NCBI RefSeq assembly: GCF_030159095.1
Contig: NZ_BRXS01000012.1
Coordinates: 1-39,121 of the forward strand
Length of the DNA: 39,121 nucleotides
Source: Roseisolibacter agri
GTDB lineage: Bacteria > Gemmatimonadota > Gemmatimonadetes > Gemmatimonadales > Gemmatimonadaceae
Direction: 5' to 3'
The notes under the pieces were generated by a model. It did no database searches. It was not told the origin of the DNA and saw nothing but the letters and a program-made list of their open reading frames with translations. Shown in pieces: positions 6,764 through 15,033 of the stretch; the first letter of the stretch is position 1; every line of letters begins with the position of its first letter. The translations under genes and the position numbers were made by a program.

Positions 6764-6769
6764 TACTCT
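6764..6769 (+). promoter_or_regulatory. TACTCT, candidate -10
   Basis: This TANNNT hexamer lies 56 bases before the GTG at 6826, in an otherwise featureless GC-rich stretch between R5 and the gene. It has no convincing -35. Confidence 0.3.
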
Positions 6770-6825
6770 AGCCGCGCCCTGCGTCCCCTGCCGCGGTCCG
6801 CGGCCCCTCCCGTTCCGGACGACCC

Positions 6826-7191
6826 GTGACCGACTCCCAGCGCGTGCGCGCGATCGCCCTCATCGGCGCGATGGACGGCGCGCGGCACCTGACGCACACC
6901 ACCAACTTCCCGCTCGATCCGGCGAAGATGCTCCCGGCCGCCGACGTCCTGCTGCTCGTCGCGGGCGAGGACGCGGAGTCGCCCGGCGCGATGCTCTTCC
7001 GCTACACGGCGCACGGCGAGATCGGCGGCGACACGTGGCATCCGACGGCCGCCGACGCGCGCGAGCAGGCCGGCGAGGAGTACCGCGACGCCCTCGGCGA
7101 GTGGATCGACGTGCCCGACGACGTCGCCGACGCGCACGCCTTCGCCGTGCAGTACGCGGCCGAGCGGCTGGACGGGCGCGACGACCGGTAG
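6826..7191 (+). CDS. Conserved protein of unknown function (121 aa)
   Basis: This is a soluble acidic protein. Recognisable stretches are RHLTHTTNFPLDPAKMLPAA near residues 20-40, GAMLFRYTAHGEIGGDTWHP near 54-73 and a helical C-terminal half ending DAHAFAVQYAAERLDGRDDR. There is no signal peptide or membrane segment. I do not recognise the family. The GTG start at 6826 is the first in-frame start after repeat R5, and no strong ribosome binding site is visible. It is followed after 47 bases by a small membrane protein gene with its own promoter-like hexamer. Confidence 0.65.
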   Translation: MTDSQRVRAIALIGAMDGARHLTHTTNFPLDPAKMLPAADVLLLVAGEDAESPGAMLFRYTAHGEIGGDTWHPTAADAREQAGEEYRDALGEWIDVPDDVADAHAFAVQYAAERLDGRDDR

Positions 7192-7226
7192 ACGGCCCGT
7201 AGGCGCCCGGCCCGTGCGCGATGCCT

Positions 7227-7232
7227 TAGCAT
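7227..7232 (+). promoter_or_regulatory. TAGCAT, candidate -10 for a leaderless gene
   Basis: TAGCAT ends 6 bases before the ATG at 7239 with no ribosome binding site between them. This is the spacing expected when transcription starts at the start codon. Confidence 0.45.
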
Positions 7233-7238
7233 TCGCGC

Positions 7239-7421
7239 ATGGACCTGCTGCGGCACGCGCTCTTCCAGGCGCTCCTCGTCACCATCATCGCGCTCTGGCT
7301 GCTGGGCGGCGTGCTCACGAGCGCGCGCGTGCGCCCCGTCACGTGGGCGCTGCTGGCGTTCGCGCTGGTGGTCGCGGCCGCGTCGTGGTGGAAGGTGCTG
7401 CGGGGACGTCGCGGATCTTGA
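7239..7421 (+). CDS. Small two-helix membrane protein (60 aa)
   Basis: Two hydrophobic helices at about residues 8-26 and 34-51 are joined by the basic turn SARVRPV, and the protein ends in the positively charged KVLRGRRGS. By the positive-inside rule the turn and the C-terminus would be cytoplasmic, which is awkward for a simple hairpin, so topology is uncertain. No family is recognised. It has its own TAGCAT signal immediately ahead of the ATG, arguing for a separate transcript. Confidence 0.6.
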   Translation: MDLLRHALFQALLVTIIALWLLGGVLTSARVRPVTWALLAFALVVAAASWWKVLRGRRGS

Positions 7422-7486
7422 CGCGCCTCGCGCCCGATGGCGAGTTGAGGGAGCAGTCGGCGGTTCACTCCAGACCCGGAGGCCCC

Positions 7487-7759
7487 ATGGCGGAGAAGGA
7501 ATCGGCGGAGGTCGTGATCGAGCGCGTCCTGCTCCAGCAGTGGGACCCCCTCGGCGTCCACGAGCAGCCGGGGCCGCACAAGGAGTACGCGCCGTACGCG
7601 CACGACCTGTTCAGCCTCCTGATGCGCGGCGCGTCGGACGTGCAGGTGGAGCGGCGGCTGCGCGAGATCGCGCGCGACGACCTGCACCGCCCGGACTCGG
7701 CCGAGCGCGACCTGTCGGCGGTGGTGGCCGCGCTGCGCGCGGTGGAGAAGGCGTACTGA
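7487..7759 (+). CDS. Conserved small protein with a WDPxG...EYxxY pattern (90 aa)
   Basis: This is a small soluble protein. After MAEKESAEVVIERVLLQQWD comes PLGVHEQPGPHKEYAPYAHDLFSLL and a helical end rich in Arg and Glu. The pattern WDPxG ... EYxxY ... LL recurs in small bacterial proteins of unknown role that I cannot name with confidence. ATG 7487 has GGAGG five bases upstream. It is followed two bases after its stop by a lipoprotein gene, so 7487-8762 is probably one transcript. Confidence 0.7.
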   Translation: MAEKESAEVVIERVLLQQWDPLGVHEQPGPHKEYAPYAHDLFSLLMRGASDVQVERRLREIARDDLHRPDSAERDLSAVVAALRAVEKAY

Positions 7760-7761
7760 CC

Positions 7762-8274
7762 GTGCGGCCGGCGCTCGCGGGCGTGGTGACCCTGACGACG
7801 CTGCTGGCGGCGTGCGCGGGCGCGGACGTGGAGCGCGCGCCCGCGCCGTCCACGCCGCCGGCGGCGCCATCGGCGCGCGCGGTCGACGTGGCGCGGTACA
7901 CGGGCGACGACGACGAGCTGCCGCACCGCCTGTTCGGCTGCCTGTCGGGCGACAGCGCGGTGTACGCCGACGTGCGCGAGGACCCGAGCACGGGCGACAC
8001 GGTCGGCGTCTGGATCACGCTCTGGCAGGCGGGCGACGGGATCGACGGCGTCAGCGAGTCGTCGTCGGGCAACGGCGTGCGCACCGATCCGGAGCCGTTC
8101 TCGCGCGTGCAGCTCGCGGGCGCGGACTCGCTCGCGCTGGACATGCCGCACGGCGGCGGCGAGAACGACACGACGCGCCTCGTGGGCCGCATCTCGTGCG
8201 AGCGGCTGTGGGGGCGCCAGCGCACGCACCGCGACATGCCGACGACGCCCGCGCTCTACCGACGACTGTACTGA
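7762..8274 (+). CDS. Lipoprotein of unknown function (170 aa)
   Basis: This is a predicted lipoprotein. Starting at GTG 7762, the short signal VRPALAGVVTLTTLLAAC ends in a lipobox (LLAAC). A Pro/Ala linker leads into a mature domain with DELPHRLFGCLSGDSAVYAD, VWITLWQAGDGIDGVSESS and a second Cys in GRISCERLW. The two Cys in the mature domain could form a disulfide. The fold looks beta-rich; no family is recognised. The start sits two bases after the stop of the gene upstream. Confidence 0.75.
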   Translation: MRPALAGVVTLTTLLAACAGADVERAPAPSTPPAAPSARAVDVARYTGDDDELPHRLFGCLSGDSAVYADVREDPSTGDTVGVWITLWQAGDGIDGVSESSSGNGVRTDPEPFSRVQLAGADSLALDMPHGGGENDTTRLVGRISCERLWGRQRTHRDMPTTPALYRRLY

Positions 8275-8285
8275 CGCCCGGACCG

Positions 8286-8762
8286 ATGCCGCACGTCCGC
8301 CCCGCTGCCCCCGCCGACTGCGCGGCGGTAGCCGCGATCGCGCTCGAGGTGCACGCGCTCCACCACGCCGCGCACCCCGACCTCTTCCAGCCGCCGTCGC
8401 CCGCCGTCGCCACGGCCGAGAGCATGGCGCACCTGCTCGCGCAGCCCGGCCACCTGCTGCTCGTCGCCGTCGACGACGCGGACGCGGTGGTCGGCTACGC
8501 GCACGCCGAGACGCAGGTGACGCCGGCGTCGCCGTACAAGCGCGCGGCGGCGCTGCTGCACGTGCACGCGATGGCCGTCGCCGGCTCGCACCGCGGCCGC
8601 GGCATCGGGCACGCGCTCCTCGCCGCCGTACGCGAGGCCGCCACGGCGCGCGGCTGCGACGGCGTGTCGCTGGAGGTCTACGCGTTCAACGCCGCGGCGC
8701 GCGCGTTCTACGAGCGGGAGGGATTTCTGGGGCTGCGCGAGCGGATGGAGCTTCGACCCTGA
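8286..8762 (+). CDS. GNAT-family N-acetyltransferase (158 aa)
   Basis: This is a predicted acetyl-CoA-dependent N-acetyltransferase. It has the whole GNAT fold: VRPAAPADCAAVAAIALEVH (strand 1 and helix 1), VVGYAHAETQ (strand 3), LHVHAMAVAGSHRGRGIGHA (strand 4 and the acetyl-CoA pyrophosphate loop R/Q-x-x-G-x-G/A at about residues 96-105), and the C-terminal LEVYAFNAAARAFYEREGF. The length is typical. The acceptor is unknown. It follows the lipoprotein gene by 11 bases and ends exactly where the flank of repeat R6 begins. Confidence 0.9.
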   Translation: MPHVRPAAPADCAAVAAIALEVHALHHAAHPDLFQPPSPAVATAESMAHLLAQPGHLLLVAVDDADAVVGYAHAETQVTPASPYKRAAALLHVHAMAVAGSHRGRGIGHALLAAVREAATARGCDGVSLEVYAFNAAARAFYEREGFLGLRERMELRP

Positions 8763-8798
8763 AGGCTGCGTGCGGCGTGCGGCGTGTCTGGTAGCGAC

Positions 8799-8962
8799 GC
8801 GCCGGACCCGAACGGCATTGCACGGATGAAGATCGGATAAGGTCTGATAAACGCCGATGCTCCGCACAGGGGCGAGGAACGTCGCCCGACGCGGAGCCAT
8901 CCGCACTTATCAGATCTTGTCAGATCTCATCCTTGCTGCCGTTCGCCGTTCGGGTCCGGCGC
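8799..8962. repeat. Nested palindrome R6, class C (GATCTGATA type), with flanks
   Basis: Outer arms GCGCCGGACCCGAACGGC and GCCGTTCGGGTCCGGCGC are perfect complements. Inside them the stem GATCGGATAAGGTCTGATAA pairs with TTATCAGATCTTGTCAGATC. The apex is GCTCCGC ... GCGGAGC with the loop GGGGCGAGGAACGTCGCCC. Beyond the right arm the shared tail ACGTCCCGAGCGGCCGTGC and ACGCAGCACGCAGC (8969-9003) mirror GCTGCGTGCGGCG at 8764. It fills a convergent gap. Confidence 0.92.
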
Positions 8963-9002
8963 ACCGACACGTCCCGAGCGGCCGTGCACGCAGCACGCAG
9001 CG

Positions 9003-9413
9003 TCAGCCCGGATGATTCCGCATGTGGTCCGCCAGCGCGTGCAGCTTCTCGCGCAGCATCGTCCGCAGCGCGTCCGGCATCTCCTGCTCGTCCAGCGCGC
9101 GGTCCATGCACCACAGCCACTCGTCGCGCTCGCGCTCCGCGATCCGGAACGGGAAGTGGCGCATGCGCAGCCGCGGATGGCCGTGCTGCTCGACGTACAC
9201 GGGCGGGCCGCCGGTCCAGCCGGTGAGGAACAGGTAGAGCTTCTCGCGCGACGCCTTGAGGCTGGCCGCGTGCAGCGCGCGCACCGTGCGGGCCTCGGGC
9301 GCGGTGTCCATCAGGTCGTAGAAGCGGTCCACCAGGCGGCGGATGCCGGCGTCGCCGCCGAGCTGCTCGTACGGCGTGGGCGCCGGCGTGGGGCTGGGCG
9401 TGGGGGACGACAT
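9003..9413 (-). CDS. Group II truncated hemoglobin (136 aa)
   Basis: This is a heme-binding 2-on-2 globin, a cytoplasmic protein implicated in oxygen or nitric oxide chemistry. A Ser/Thr/Pro tail (residues 1-14) precedes YEQLGGDAGIRRLVDRFYDL, with Tyr32 at the B10 position. EKLYLFLTGWTGGPPVYVEQ is the E helix region, GHPRLRMRHFPF gives the proximal His86, and ERDEWLWCM gives the group II Trp99 (G8). The length is normal. ATG 9413 has no ribosome binding site, but TAGCTT lies 6 bases upstream, suggesting a leaderless mRNA. Confidence 0.92.
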   Translation of the reverse strand: MSSPTPSPTPAPTPYEQLGGDAGIRRLVDRFYDLMDTAPEARTVRALHAASLKASREKLYLFLTGWTGGPPVYVEQHGHPRLRMRHFPFRIAERERDEWLWCMDRALDEQEMPDALRTMLREKLHALADHMRNHPG

Positions 9414-9419
9414 GCTCGA

Positions 9420-9425
9420 AAGCTA
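9420..9425 (-). promoter_or_regulatory. TAGCTT, candidate -10 of the globin gene
   Basis: On the minus strand TAGCTT ends 6 bases before the ATG at 9413. It overlaps the stop codon (9423-9425) of the upstream hydrolase, so the globin can have its own start point although the two genes lie in tandem. Confidence 0.45.
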
Positions 9426-10316
9426 AAGCGTGGCGGAACCGAACACGCCGCGCAGGAAGCCCTCCACCTCCCCGTGCAGCTCGGCGTGGAACGCGGCGCG
9501 GTCGAAGCCCGGCGGGTCCTGCGACGGCGCGAAGCCCGCGTGCGTCATCGCCGGCGGGAAGGGGCCGAGGAAGGAGAAGTGGCCCGCGTTCGGCACCACG
9601 CGATGCGTCAGCGGCGTCTCCGGCGGCAGGCCGCGCTTCACGATCACCGCGTGCCCCTCGGGCGTGTGCGGATCGTGCTCCGCCGTCAGCATCAGGATCG
9701 GCACGCGCACGTCGCGCAGCGCGCCCGGCGCCATGAACCACGGCGTCGCCGGCGCGAGCAGCACGAGCGCGCGCACGCGCGGGTCGCGCGGCACCGGCAC
9801 CTCGCGCGACATGCCGTCCGCCGTCTCGCGCGGGAACGCCGTGGGCCGTCCGCCGGCCGCGGCGAGCGCGGTGTAGCCGCCCATCGAGTGGCCCACGATC
9901 GCCACCGCGTCCGGCGCGAGGTGCGGCCCGACGGCGACGTCGGCCGTCAGGTGGTCGACGACCAGCCGCAGGTGGCGTGGCCGCGCGGCGAGGTTCGCCT
10001 CGGTGTCCACGCGGCTGTTGTCGTTGCGGCTGTTGCCCGGGTGCTCGACCAGCGCGGCGACGAACCCCGCGCGCGCCAGATGCGCCGCGAGGTCGCGGTA
10101 GGCCAGGTGCGAGCCGCCCGAGCCGTGCGACACGAGCACCAGCGGATACGTCCCCGCCGCGACCGGCGCGTCCATCGCCACGTCCAGCGTGTACGGGCCG
10201 AGCCGCGTGGGGTGCGCGGGCGCGTCGGCCGGGTAGAGGACGACGATCGGGATCGGCGTCGCCGACTCGGGATCGGGGACGGCGATGGTGCGGCATCCGG
10301 CGGCGGCGGCAGGCAT
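9423..10316 (-). CDS. Alpha/beta hydrolase, predicted dienelactone hydrolase type (297 aa)
   Basis: This is a serine hydrolase resembling the COG4188 / platelet-activating-factor acetylhydrolase group. TYPLVLVSHGSGGSHLAYRD gives the oxyanion strand, VEHPGNSRNDN is characteristic of the group, and AIVGHSMGGYTALAA carries the nucleophile Ser144. A later Asp (LTAEHDPHTPE) and His (VVPNAGHFSFLG) complete the triad. The ester substrate is unknown. There is no signal peptide, so it acts in the cytoplasm. The C-terminal tail (after about 265) follows the last helix normally. ATG 10316 is preceded by TAGCTT at leaderless spacing. Confidence 0.88.
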   Translation of the reverse strand: MPAAAAGCRTIAVPDPESATPIPIVVLYPADAPAHPTRLGPYTLDVAMDAPVAAGTYPLVLVSHGSGGSHLAYRDLAAHLARAGFVAALVEHPGNSRNDNSRVDTEANLAARPRHLRLVVDHLTADVAVGPHLAPDAVAIVGHSMGGYTALAAAGGRPTAFPRETADGMSREVPVPRDPRVRALVLLAPATPWFMAPGALRDVRVPILMLTAEHDPHTPEGHAVIVKRGLPPETPLTHRVVPNAGHFSFLGPFPPAMTHAGFAPSQDPPGFDRAAFHAELHGEVEGFLRGVFGSATL

Positions 10317-10323
10317 GCGGGCG

Positions 10324-10329
10324 AAGCTA
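10324..10329 (-). promoter_or_regulatory. TAGCTT, candidate -10 for a leaderless hydrolase gene
   Basis: On the minus strand TAGCTT ends 7 bases before the ATG at 10316 and no ribosome binding site intervenes. Confidence 0.45.
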
Positions 10330-10380
10330 ACGCGCGGGCACGCCGGTGACGCGGGCGGCGCGCGCGTGGTACGCATCGGC

Positions 10381-10776
10381 ATGCGCCGCTGCCGTCCCTT
10401 CCTCCGCCTGCTCGCCGTGCTCCTCGCCCCGCTCGTGACGGGCGCGTGCGGCTGGCTCACCGGGCCCGACGCGCCGGTCGACCCGCTCGCGATCACCGTG
10501 GCCGAGGGCGAGCTGCGCGTGGCCAACCGCGGCGCGCGCCCGGTGCACACCTTCGCGATCGACCGCGAGCGGTATGCGCTCATCCTCTGGGCGCCGTGCG
10601 TGGATCCCGTGCGCTGCCCCGCGCTCGCGCCCGGCGCCGTGGACACGACGCGCTTCGACGCGACGCGGAACGGGCTGGCGCGCGGCCGCGAGGCGCTGGT
10701 CGTGTGGTGGTACGCGCGCCCGTCGCCCACCGGTCCCGTGCCCGACAGCGTGCACACCGTCGTCGTGCCGCTCTGA
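10381..10776 (+). CDS. Lipoprotein of unknown function (131 aa)
   Basis: This is a predicted lipoprotein. MRRCRPFLRLLAVLLAPLVT precedes GAC, giving a lipobox TGAC. The mature part has two short repeats of sense (ITVAEGELRVANRGARPVHT and FAIDRERYALILWAPC) and looks like a small immunoglobulin-type beta domain, with two Cys close together (WAPCVDPVRC) that could form a disulfide. No family is recognised. It is divergent from the hydrolase at 10316. Confidence 0.75.
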   Translation: MRRCRPFLRLLAVLLAPLVTGACGWLTGPDAPVDPLAITVAEGELRVANRGARPVHTFAIDRERYALILWAPCVDPVRCPALAPGAVDTTRFDATRNGLARGREALVVWWYARPSPTGPVPDSVHTVVVPL

Positions 10777-10810
10777 CGGACGCCGTCACCCCGGCTCGTC
10801 GTCGGCTCGC

Positions 10811-10816
10811 TAGCTT
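10811..10816 (+). promoter_or_regulatory. TAGCTT, candidate -10 for rsmD
   Basis: TAGCTT lies 34 bases before the rsmD ATG at 10851, leaving a short leader. It is the same hexamer as at 798, 10324 and 37669. Confidence 0.4.
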
Positions 10817-10850
10817 CGGAGGCGATGCGTCTCTCCATCCCTCCCCAGGC

Positions 10851-11366
10851 ATGAGGATCGTCGGCGGCAGGTTCGCGGGCCGCGACCTCACCTCGCCGCG
10901 CGACTTCCGCGTGCGGCCCACCGCGGAGCACGTGCGCGCCGCGCTGCTCGACGTGCTCGCGCCCGACATCCAGGGCGCGCGCGTGCTCGACCTGTACGCG
11001 GGCACCGGCGCGCTGGGGCTGGAGGCCATCTCGCGCGGCGCGAAGTGGGCCGACTTCGTCGAGTTCCGCCCGTCCAGCCTGCACGCGCTGAAGGCGAACG
11101 TCGCCGCGCTGCGCGTGCGCGAGAAGGCGCGCATCCACGTCGTGGACGCGCTGCCGTTCGCGGGCGCGCTCAGGGAGGACGCCTACGACGTGGCGTTCGT
11201 CGACCCGCCGTACGGCTCGCGGCAGCTCGACCGCGTGATCGAGAGCTGGCAGGCGCGCCGCTTCGCCCGCGTGCTGGCGGCCGAGCATGCGCGCGACCAC
11301 GTGCTGCCGCCGGGCGCGCTGCACCGCGCGTTCGACGACACGATGATCACCATCTACCGCCTCTGA
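10851..11366 (+). CDS. rsmD: 16S rRNA (guanine-966-N2)-methyltransferase RsmD
   Basis: RsmD methylates G966 of 16S rRNA in the small ribosomal subunit using S-adenosylmethionine. The diagnostic opening MRIVGGRFAGRDLTSP is present, then RPTAEHVRAALLDVL, the SAM-binding motif RVLDLYAGTGALGLEAISRG (residues 44-63), and the catalytic DPPYGS with Asp118-Pro-Pro-Tyr121. At 171 residues it is slightly shorter than the usual 180-200; the missing part is the C-terminal end after the last strand. The downstream histidine kinase gene starts 79 bases later. Confidence 0.93.
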   Translation: MRIVGGRFAGRDLTSPRDFRVRPTAEHVRAALLDVLAPDIQGARVLDLYAGTGALGLEAISRGAKWADFVEFRPSSLHALKANVAALRVREKARIHVVDALPFAGALREDAYDVAFVDPPYGSRQLDRVIESWQARRFARVLAAEHARDHVLPPGALHRAFDDTMITIYRL

Positions 11367-11445
11367 GGCGCGCGCCCGGTCCCGCGTGCATCTTGCATGA
11401 CGGATCGGGCGGCCGGACACCAGCAGCGGAGGGCAGGCGAGGGGC

Positions 11446-14364
11446 ATGACGTCGGGACCGAAGGACGCGATCGCCGAAGGCGTGCCCGGCCACGACGCCG
11501 CGGCCGACGGCCCCGATCCGCTGCTCGCCGCGCTCGCCCAGCTGGCCGAGGGCGTCATCGTCACCGACGCCGCGGGGCGCATCACCTTCGTGAACGACGC
11601 CGCGACGCGGCTGCACGGCGTGTCGCGCCTGGACGTCCTGCCCGAGCAGTACGCCGATGCGTACCGCCTCCTCACCGAGGACGGCCGGCCGTACCCCGCC
11701 GACGAGCTGCCGCTGGCGCGCGCGGTGCGCCGCGGCGAGACCACGGTGGACGCGCGCTGGCGCATCCGCCGCCCCGATGGCACCGAGGCGCACGCGGTCG
11801 GCAGCGCGCGCCCGCTGGTGGGCCCGCGCGGCGAGCGGCTGGGCGCCGTGCTGACGGTGCGCGACGACACGGAGCGCGCCACCGCGGCCGCCGCCGCCCG
11901 CGAGCGCGACGCGCTGGCCGCGCGGCTGGCGGCGGCGTTCGCGCAGAGCCCCGTCAGCACCGTCGTCTACGACGCGTCGGGCCATCCCGTGGCCGTGAAC
12001 CCCGCGTTCGAGCGGCTGTGGGGCGCGGCGCTGGCCGACGTGCCGCCCGACTACTCGGTGCTCACCGACCCGCAGCTGGAGGCGGCGGGCGTGCTGCCGC
12101 TGGTGCGCCGCGCGTTCGCGGGCGAGGCGGTCTCGATGCCGCCGCTGCGCTACGAGATGGAGCACGCGGTCGGCCGCGGGCGCGTGCTGTGGACGCAGGC
12201 GCACCTGTATCCCGTGCGCGGCGCGACGGGCGCGGTGGAGCAGGTGGTGCTGACGCACGAGGACGTGACCGCGCGCCACGACGCCGAGGCGGCGCTCGCG
12301 GCGACGGCGCGCCGCGCGGAGCGGCTGCAGGCGCTGTCGGCGGCGCTGGCGGTGGCGTCCACGGTGGACGAGGTGGCGCAGGCGGTCGTCGCGCACGCCG
12401 CGGCGGTGCTGCAGGCGGTGGGCATCGTGATCGCGCGGCTCGCGCCCGACGGCACGCACCTCGAGATCATGCGCGCCGGCGCGATGCCCGACGACGTGCA
12501 GGAGGAGTGGCGGCGCATCCCGCTCGACGCGCCGGTGCCGCTGGCCGCGGTGGCGCGCACCGGCGAGGCGGAGTTCCTCGCGTCGCGCGACGACTGGGCG
12601 GCGCGCTTCCCGGCGGTGCTGCCGCTGCTGGAGGCGACGGGCCACCACGCCAATGCCGTCGCGCCGCTGGTGGTGGACGGGCGCGTGCTGGGCGTGGTGG
12701 GCGCTGCGTACGACGCGCCGCGCGCGTTCGACGACGACGCGCGCGCGCTCACGCTGACGGTCGCGCACCAGTGCGCGCAGGCGCTGGAGCGCGCGCGCCT
12801 GTTCGAGGCGGAGCAGGCGGCGCGCGCGGAGTCGGAGGCGCAGTTCGCGCGCTTCCGCGCGGTGCAGGACGGCTCGCCCGACGGCTTCGTGCTGGCGCGC
12901 GCGGTCCGCGACGCGGGGGGCGCGGTCGAGGACTTCGAGTACGTGTACGCGAACCCGGCCGCCGACGCGCTGCTGGCGGGCGCGGCGCCGACCGTGACGG
13001 GCCTGCGCATGCGGACGCTCTTCCCGCACGCCGAGGCGTCGGGGCTGTTCACCGCCTACGCGGCCGTCGCCGACCGCGGCGTGCCGTTCCAGACCGAGAT
13101 GGAGTACGACGCGGACGGCCTCGACACGGCGTTCCGCGTCTCGGTGGTGCGCGCCGCGCCCGACGAGGTGGCGATCAGCTTCAGCGACATCTCGGAGCGC
13201 GCGCGGCTGCGGCGCGCCGAGCAGGCGGCGCTGGCGCAGGCGCACGCGGCGCGCGAGCACCTGGAGCGCATCATCTCGCAGGCGCCGGTGTCGATGTACA
13301 TCGCGCGCGGGCGCGAGCACGTGTACGAGGTGGTGAACGACGCGTGGTGCGCGATCGTGAAGAAGCGCCGCGAGGACGTCGTCGGCCGCTCGATGCGCGA
13401 GGCGTTCCCCGAGCTCGTGGGGCAGGGGATCTTCGAGCTGGTCGAGCATATCTACGACGGCGGCACGCCGCTCCGCCTGCCCGCGCAGCAGACGCGCCTC
13501 GACACCGACGGCACCGGGAAGCACACGGAGCACTTCTTCAACATCGTCTACCAGCCGCTGCGCGACGAGACGGGCGCGGTGTACGCGATGGCCGTCGTCG
13601 CCACCGAGGTGACGGAGCTCGTGCAGGCGCGGCGCGACGCGGAGGCCGCGCTGGCGACCGCGGAGGCGGCCAACCGCGCGAAGAGCGAGTTCCTCGCCGT
13701 GATGTCGCACGAGCTGCGCACGCCGCTCAATGCCATCGGCGGCTACGCGGAGCTGATCGAGCTCGGCATCCACGGGCCGGTGACGGAGGAGCAGCGCACC
13801 GCGCTGGCGCGCATCCAGACCAGCCAGCGCCACCTGCTGGGCCTCATCAACGAGGTGCTGAACTACACGCGCGTGGAGGCGGGCGCGGTGCGCTACGACG
13901 TGGCCGACGTGCCCGTGGCGGCGACGCTGGCGACGTGCGTGACGCTCGTATCGCCGCAGCTGGACGCGCGCCGCCTGTCGCTCACCGTGACGCCGTGCGA
14001 GCCGGCGCAGCTGGCGCTGCGCGCCGACCGCGAGAAGGTGCAGCAGATCGTGCTCAACCTGCTGTCGAACGCGATCAAGTTCACGGAGCCGGGCGGGCGG
14101 CTGGCGATGTGGTGCACGCCGGGCGCCGACCGCGTGGCGATCCACGTGTCGGACACCGGCCGCGGGATCGCGGCCGCGGAGCTGGAGCGCGTCTTCGAGC
14201 CGTTCGTGCAGGTGGACGCCTCGCGCACGCGCACGCAGGAGGGCGTCGGCCTCGGGCTGGCGATCAGCCGCGACCTCGCGCGCGGCATGGGCGGCGAGCT
14301 GACGGTCGAGAGCGTCCTCGGGACGGGCAGCACCTTCACCCTCGTGCTGCCGCGCGCGAGCTGA
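11446..14364 (+). CDS. Soluble multi-PAS/GAF sensor histidine kinase (972 aa)
   Basis: This is a cytoplasmic histidine kinase that should autophosphorylate and pass phosphate to an unlinked response regulator. No membrane segment is visible. Domain order: PAS at about 27-145, PAS at about 160-280, GAF at about 290-450 (AQAVVAHAAAVLQAVGIVIA), PAS at about 465-590, PAS at about 605-730, HisKA with EFLAVMSHELRTPLNAIGGY (His755), then HATPase with N box LLSNAIKF (Asn875), G1 box DTGRGIA (Asp903) and G2 box GVGLGLAIS. Ligands or cofactors are not evident. Its catalytic core is strikingly like that of the membrane kinase at 35565-37523. A lipoprotein amidase gene follows after 11 bases. Confidence 0.93.
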   Translation: MTSGPKDAIAEGVPGHDAAADGPDPLLAALAQLAEGVIVTDAAGRITFVNDAATRLHGVSRLDVLPEQYADAYRLLTEDGRPYPADELPLARAVRRGETTVDARWRIRRPDGTEAHAVGSARPLVGPRGERLGAVLTVRDDTERATAAAAARERDALAARLAAAFAQSPVSTVVYDASGHPVAVNPAFERLWGAALADVPPDYSVLTDPQLEAAGVLPLVRRAFAGEAVSMPPLRYEMEHAVGRGRVLWTQAHLYPVRGATGAVEQVVLTHEDVTARHDAEAALAATARRAERLQALSAALAVASTVDEVAQAVVAHAAAVLQAVGIVIARLAPDGTHLEIMRAGAMPDDVQEEWRRIPLDAPVPLAAVARTGEAEFLASRDDWAARFPAVLPLLEATGHHANAVAPLVVDGRVLGVVGAAYDAPRAFDDDARALTLTVAHQCAQALERARLFEAEQAARAESEAQFARFRAVQDGSPDGFVLARAVRDAGGAVEDFEYVYANPAADALLAGAAPTVTGLRMRTLFPHAEASGLFTAYAAVADRGVPFQTEMEYDADGLDTAFRVSVVRAAPDEVAISFSDISERARLRRAEQAALAQAHAAREHLERIISQAPVSMYIARGREHVYEVVNDAWCAIVKKRREDVVGRSMREAFPELVGQGIFELVEHIYDGGTPLRLPAQQTRLDTDGTGKHTEHFFNIVYQPLRDETGAVYAMAVVATEVTELVQARRDAEAALATAEAANRAKSEFLAVMSHELRTPLNAIGGYAELIELGIHGPVTEEQRTALARIQTSQRHLLGLINEVLNYTRVEAGAVRYDVADVPVAATLATCVTLVSPQLDARRLSLTVTPCEPAQLALRADREKVQQIVLNLLSNAIKFTEPGGRLAMWCTPGADRVAIHVSDTGRGIAAAELERVFEPFVQVDASRTRTQEGVGLGLAISRDLARGMGGELTVESVLGTGSTFTLVLPRAS

Positions 14365-14375
14365 CGGGAGACTTC

Positions 14376-15014
14376 ATGATCCGACGTTCGATGCGCGCGG
14401 CGCTGCTGGCCTCCACGCTCGCGGCGCTCGCCGGCTGCCACGCGCGCCGCCCCGCCCCCGCCCCCGCGTCCGTGGTGCCGGCCACGCTGCCCTACCTGTC
14501 GCGCGCGGCGTGGGGCGCGCACGCGCCCGTGCTCTCCATGAAGGAGCACGTGCCCGACCGGCTCACCATCCACCACACCGGCGTCGCGCAGGCGCCCGCG
14601 CGCACGCCGGGCGAGAAGCTGCGCGCGCTGCAGCAGTTCTCGCAGCGCGAGGACCGGCTGGCGGACGGGCGCGTGAAGAAGCAGTGGGCCGACGTGCCGT
14701 ACCACCTCTACGTCACCACCGACGGCACGGTCGTCGAGGGGCGCGAGTGGCGCTACGTCGGCGACTCCAACACGCCGTACGACCCCACCGGCCACCTGCT
14801 GGTCGTCGTCGAGGGGAACTTCGAGACGGAGACGCTGACCGAGGCGCAGCGGCGCACGCTCGACGTGCTGGTGCCCGCGCTCGCGCGGCGCTTCGGCATT
14901 CCCGCCACGCGGCTGGGCGCGCACCGCGACTTCGCGACCACCGCCTGCCCGGGCCACAACCTGTACGCGCAGCTGCCGCACTACCGCGCGCTCATCGCCG
15001 CCGCCACGCCGTGA
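14376..15014 (+). CDS. Lipoprotein N-acetylmuramoyl-L-alanine amidase, PGRP/T7 lysozyme type (212 aa)
   Basis: This is a predicted zinc amidase that cuts the bond between muramic acid and the stem peptide of peptidoglycan, anchored in a membrane facing the periplasm. The signal peptide ends in a lipobox LAGC (Cys21). The amidase_2/PGRP domain covers about 38-208. RLTIHHTG holds the first zinc His (66/67), VPYHLYVTTDGTVVEGREW is the core, and GAHRDFATTACPGH holds the remaining ligands His183 and Cys191. The set is complete, so it should be active. ATG 14376 has GGGAG upstream. It sits between the kinase and an esterase, all on one strand. Confidence 0.9.
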   Translation: MIRRSMRAALLASTLAALAGCHARRPAPAPASVVPATLPYLSRAAWGAHAPVLSMKEHVPDRLTIHHTGVAQAPARTPGEKLRALQQFSQREDRLADGRVKKQWADVPYHLYVTTDGTVVEGREWRYVGDSNTPYDPTGHLLVVVEGNFETETLTEAQRRTLDVLVPALARRFGIPATRLGAHRDFATTACPGHNLYAQLPHYRALIAAATP

Positions 15015-15033
15015 CCACGCCGTGATCCGCTCG

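Noticed and set aside
9012-10349. Plus-strand ORF of 445 codons over the globin and hydrolase genes
   Set aside because: Antisense shadow; the minus strand has globin and GHSMGG hydrolase motifs.
11347-14145. Minus-strand ORF of 932 codons opposite the soluble histidine kinase
   Set aside because: It is an antisense shadow with repetitive Arg, His and Val; the plus-strand frame has complete PAS, GAF, HisKA and HATPase motifs.
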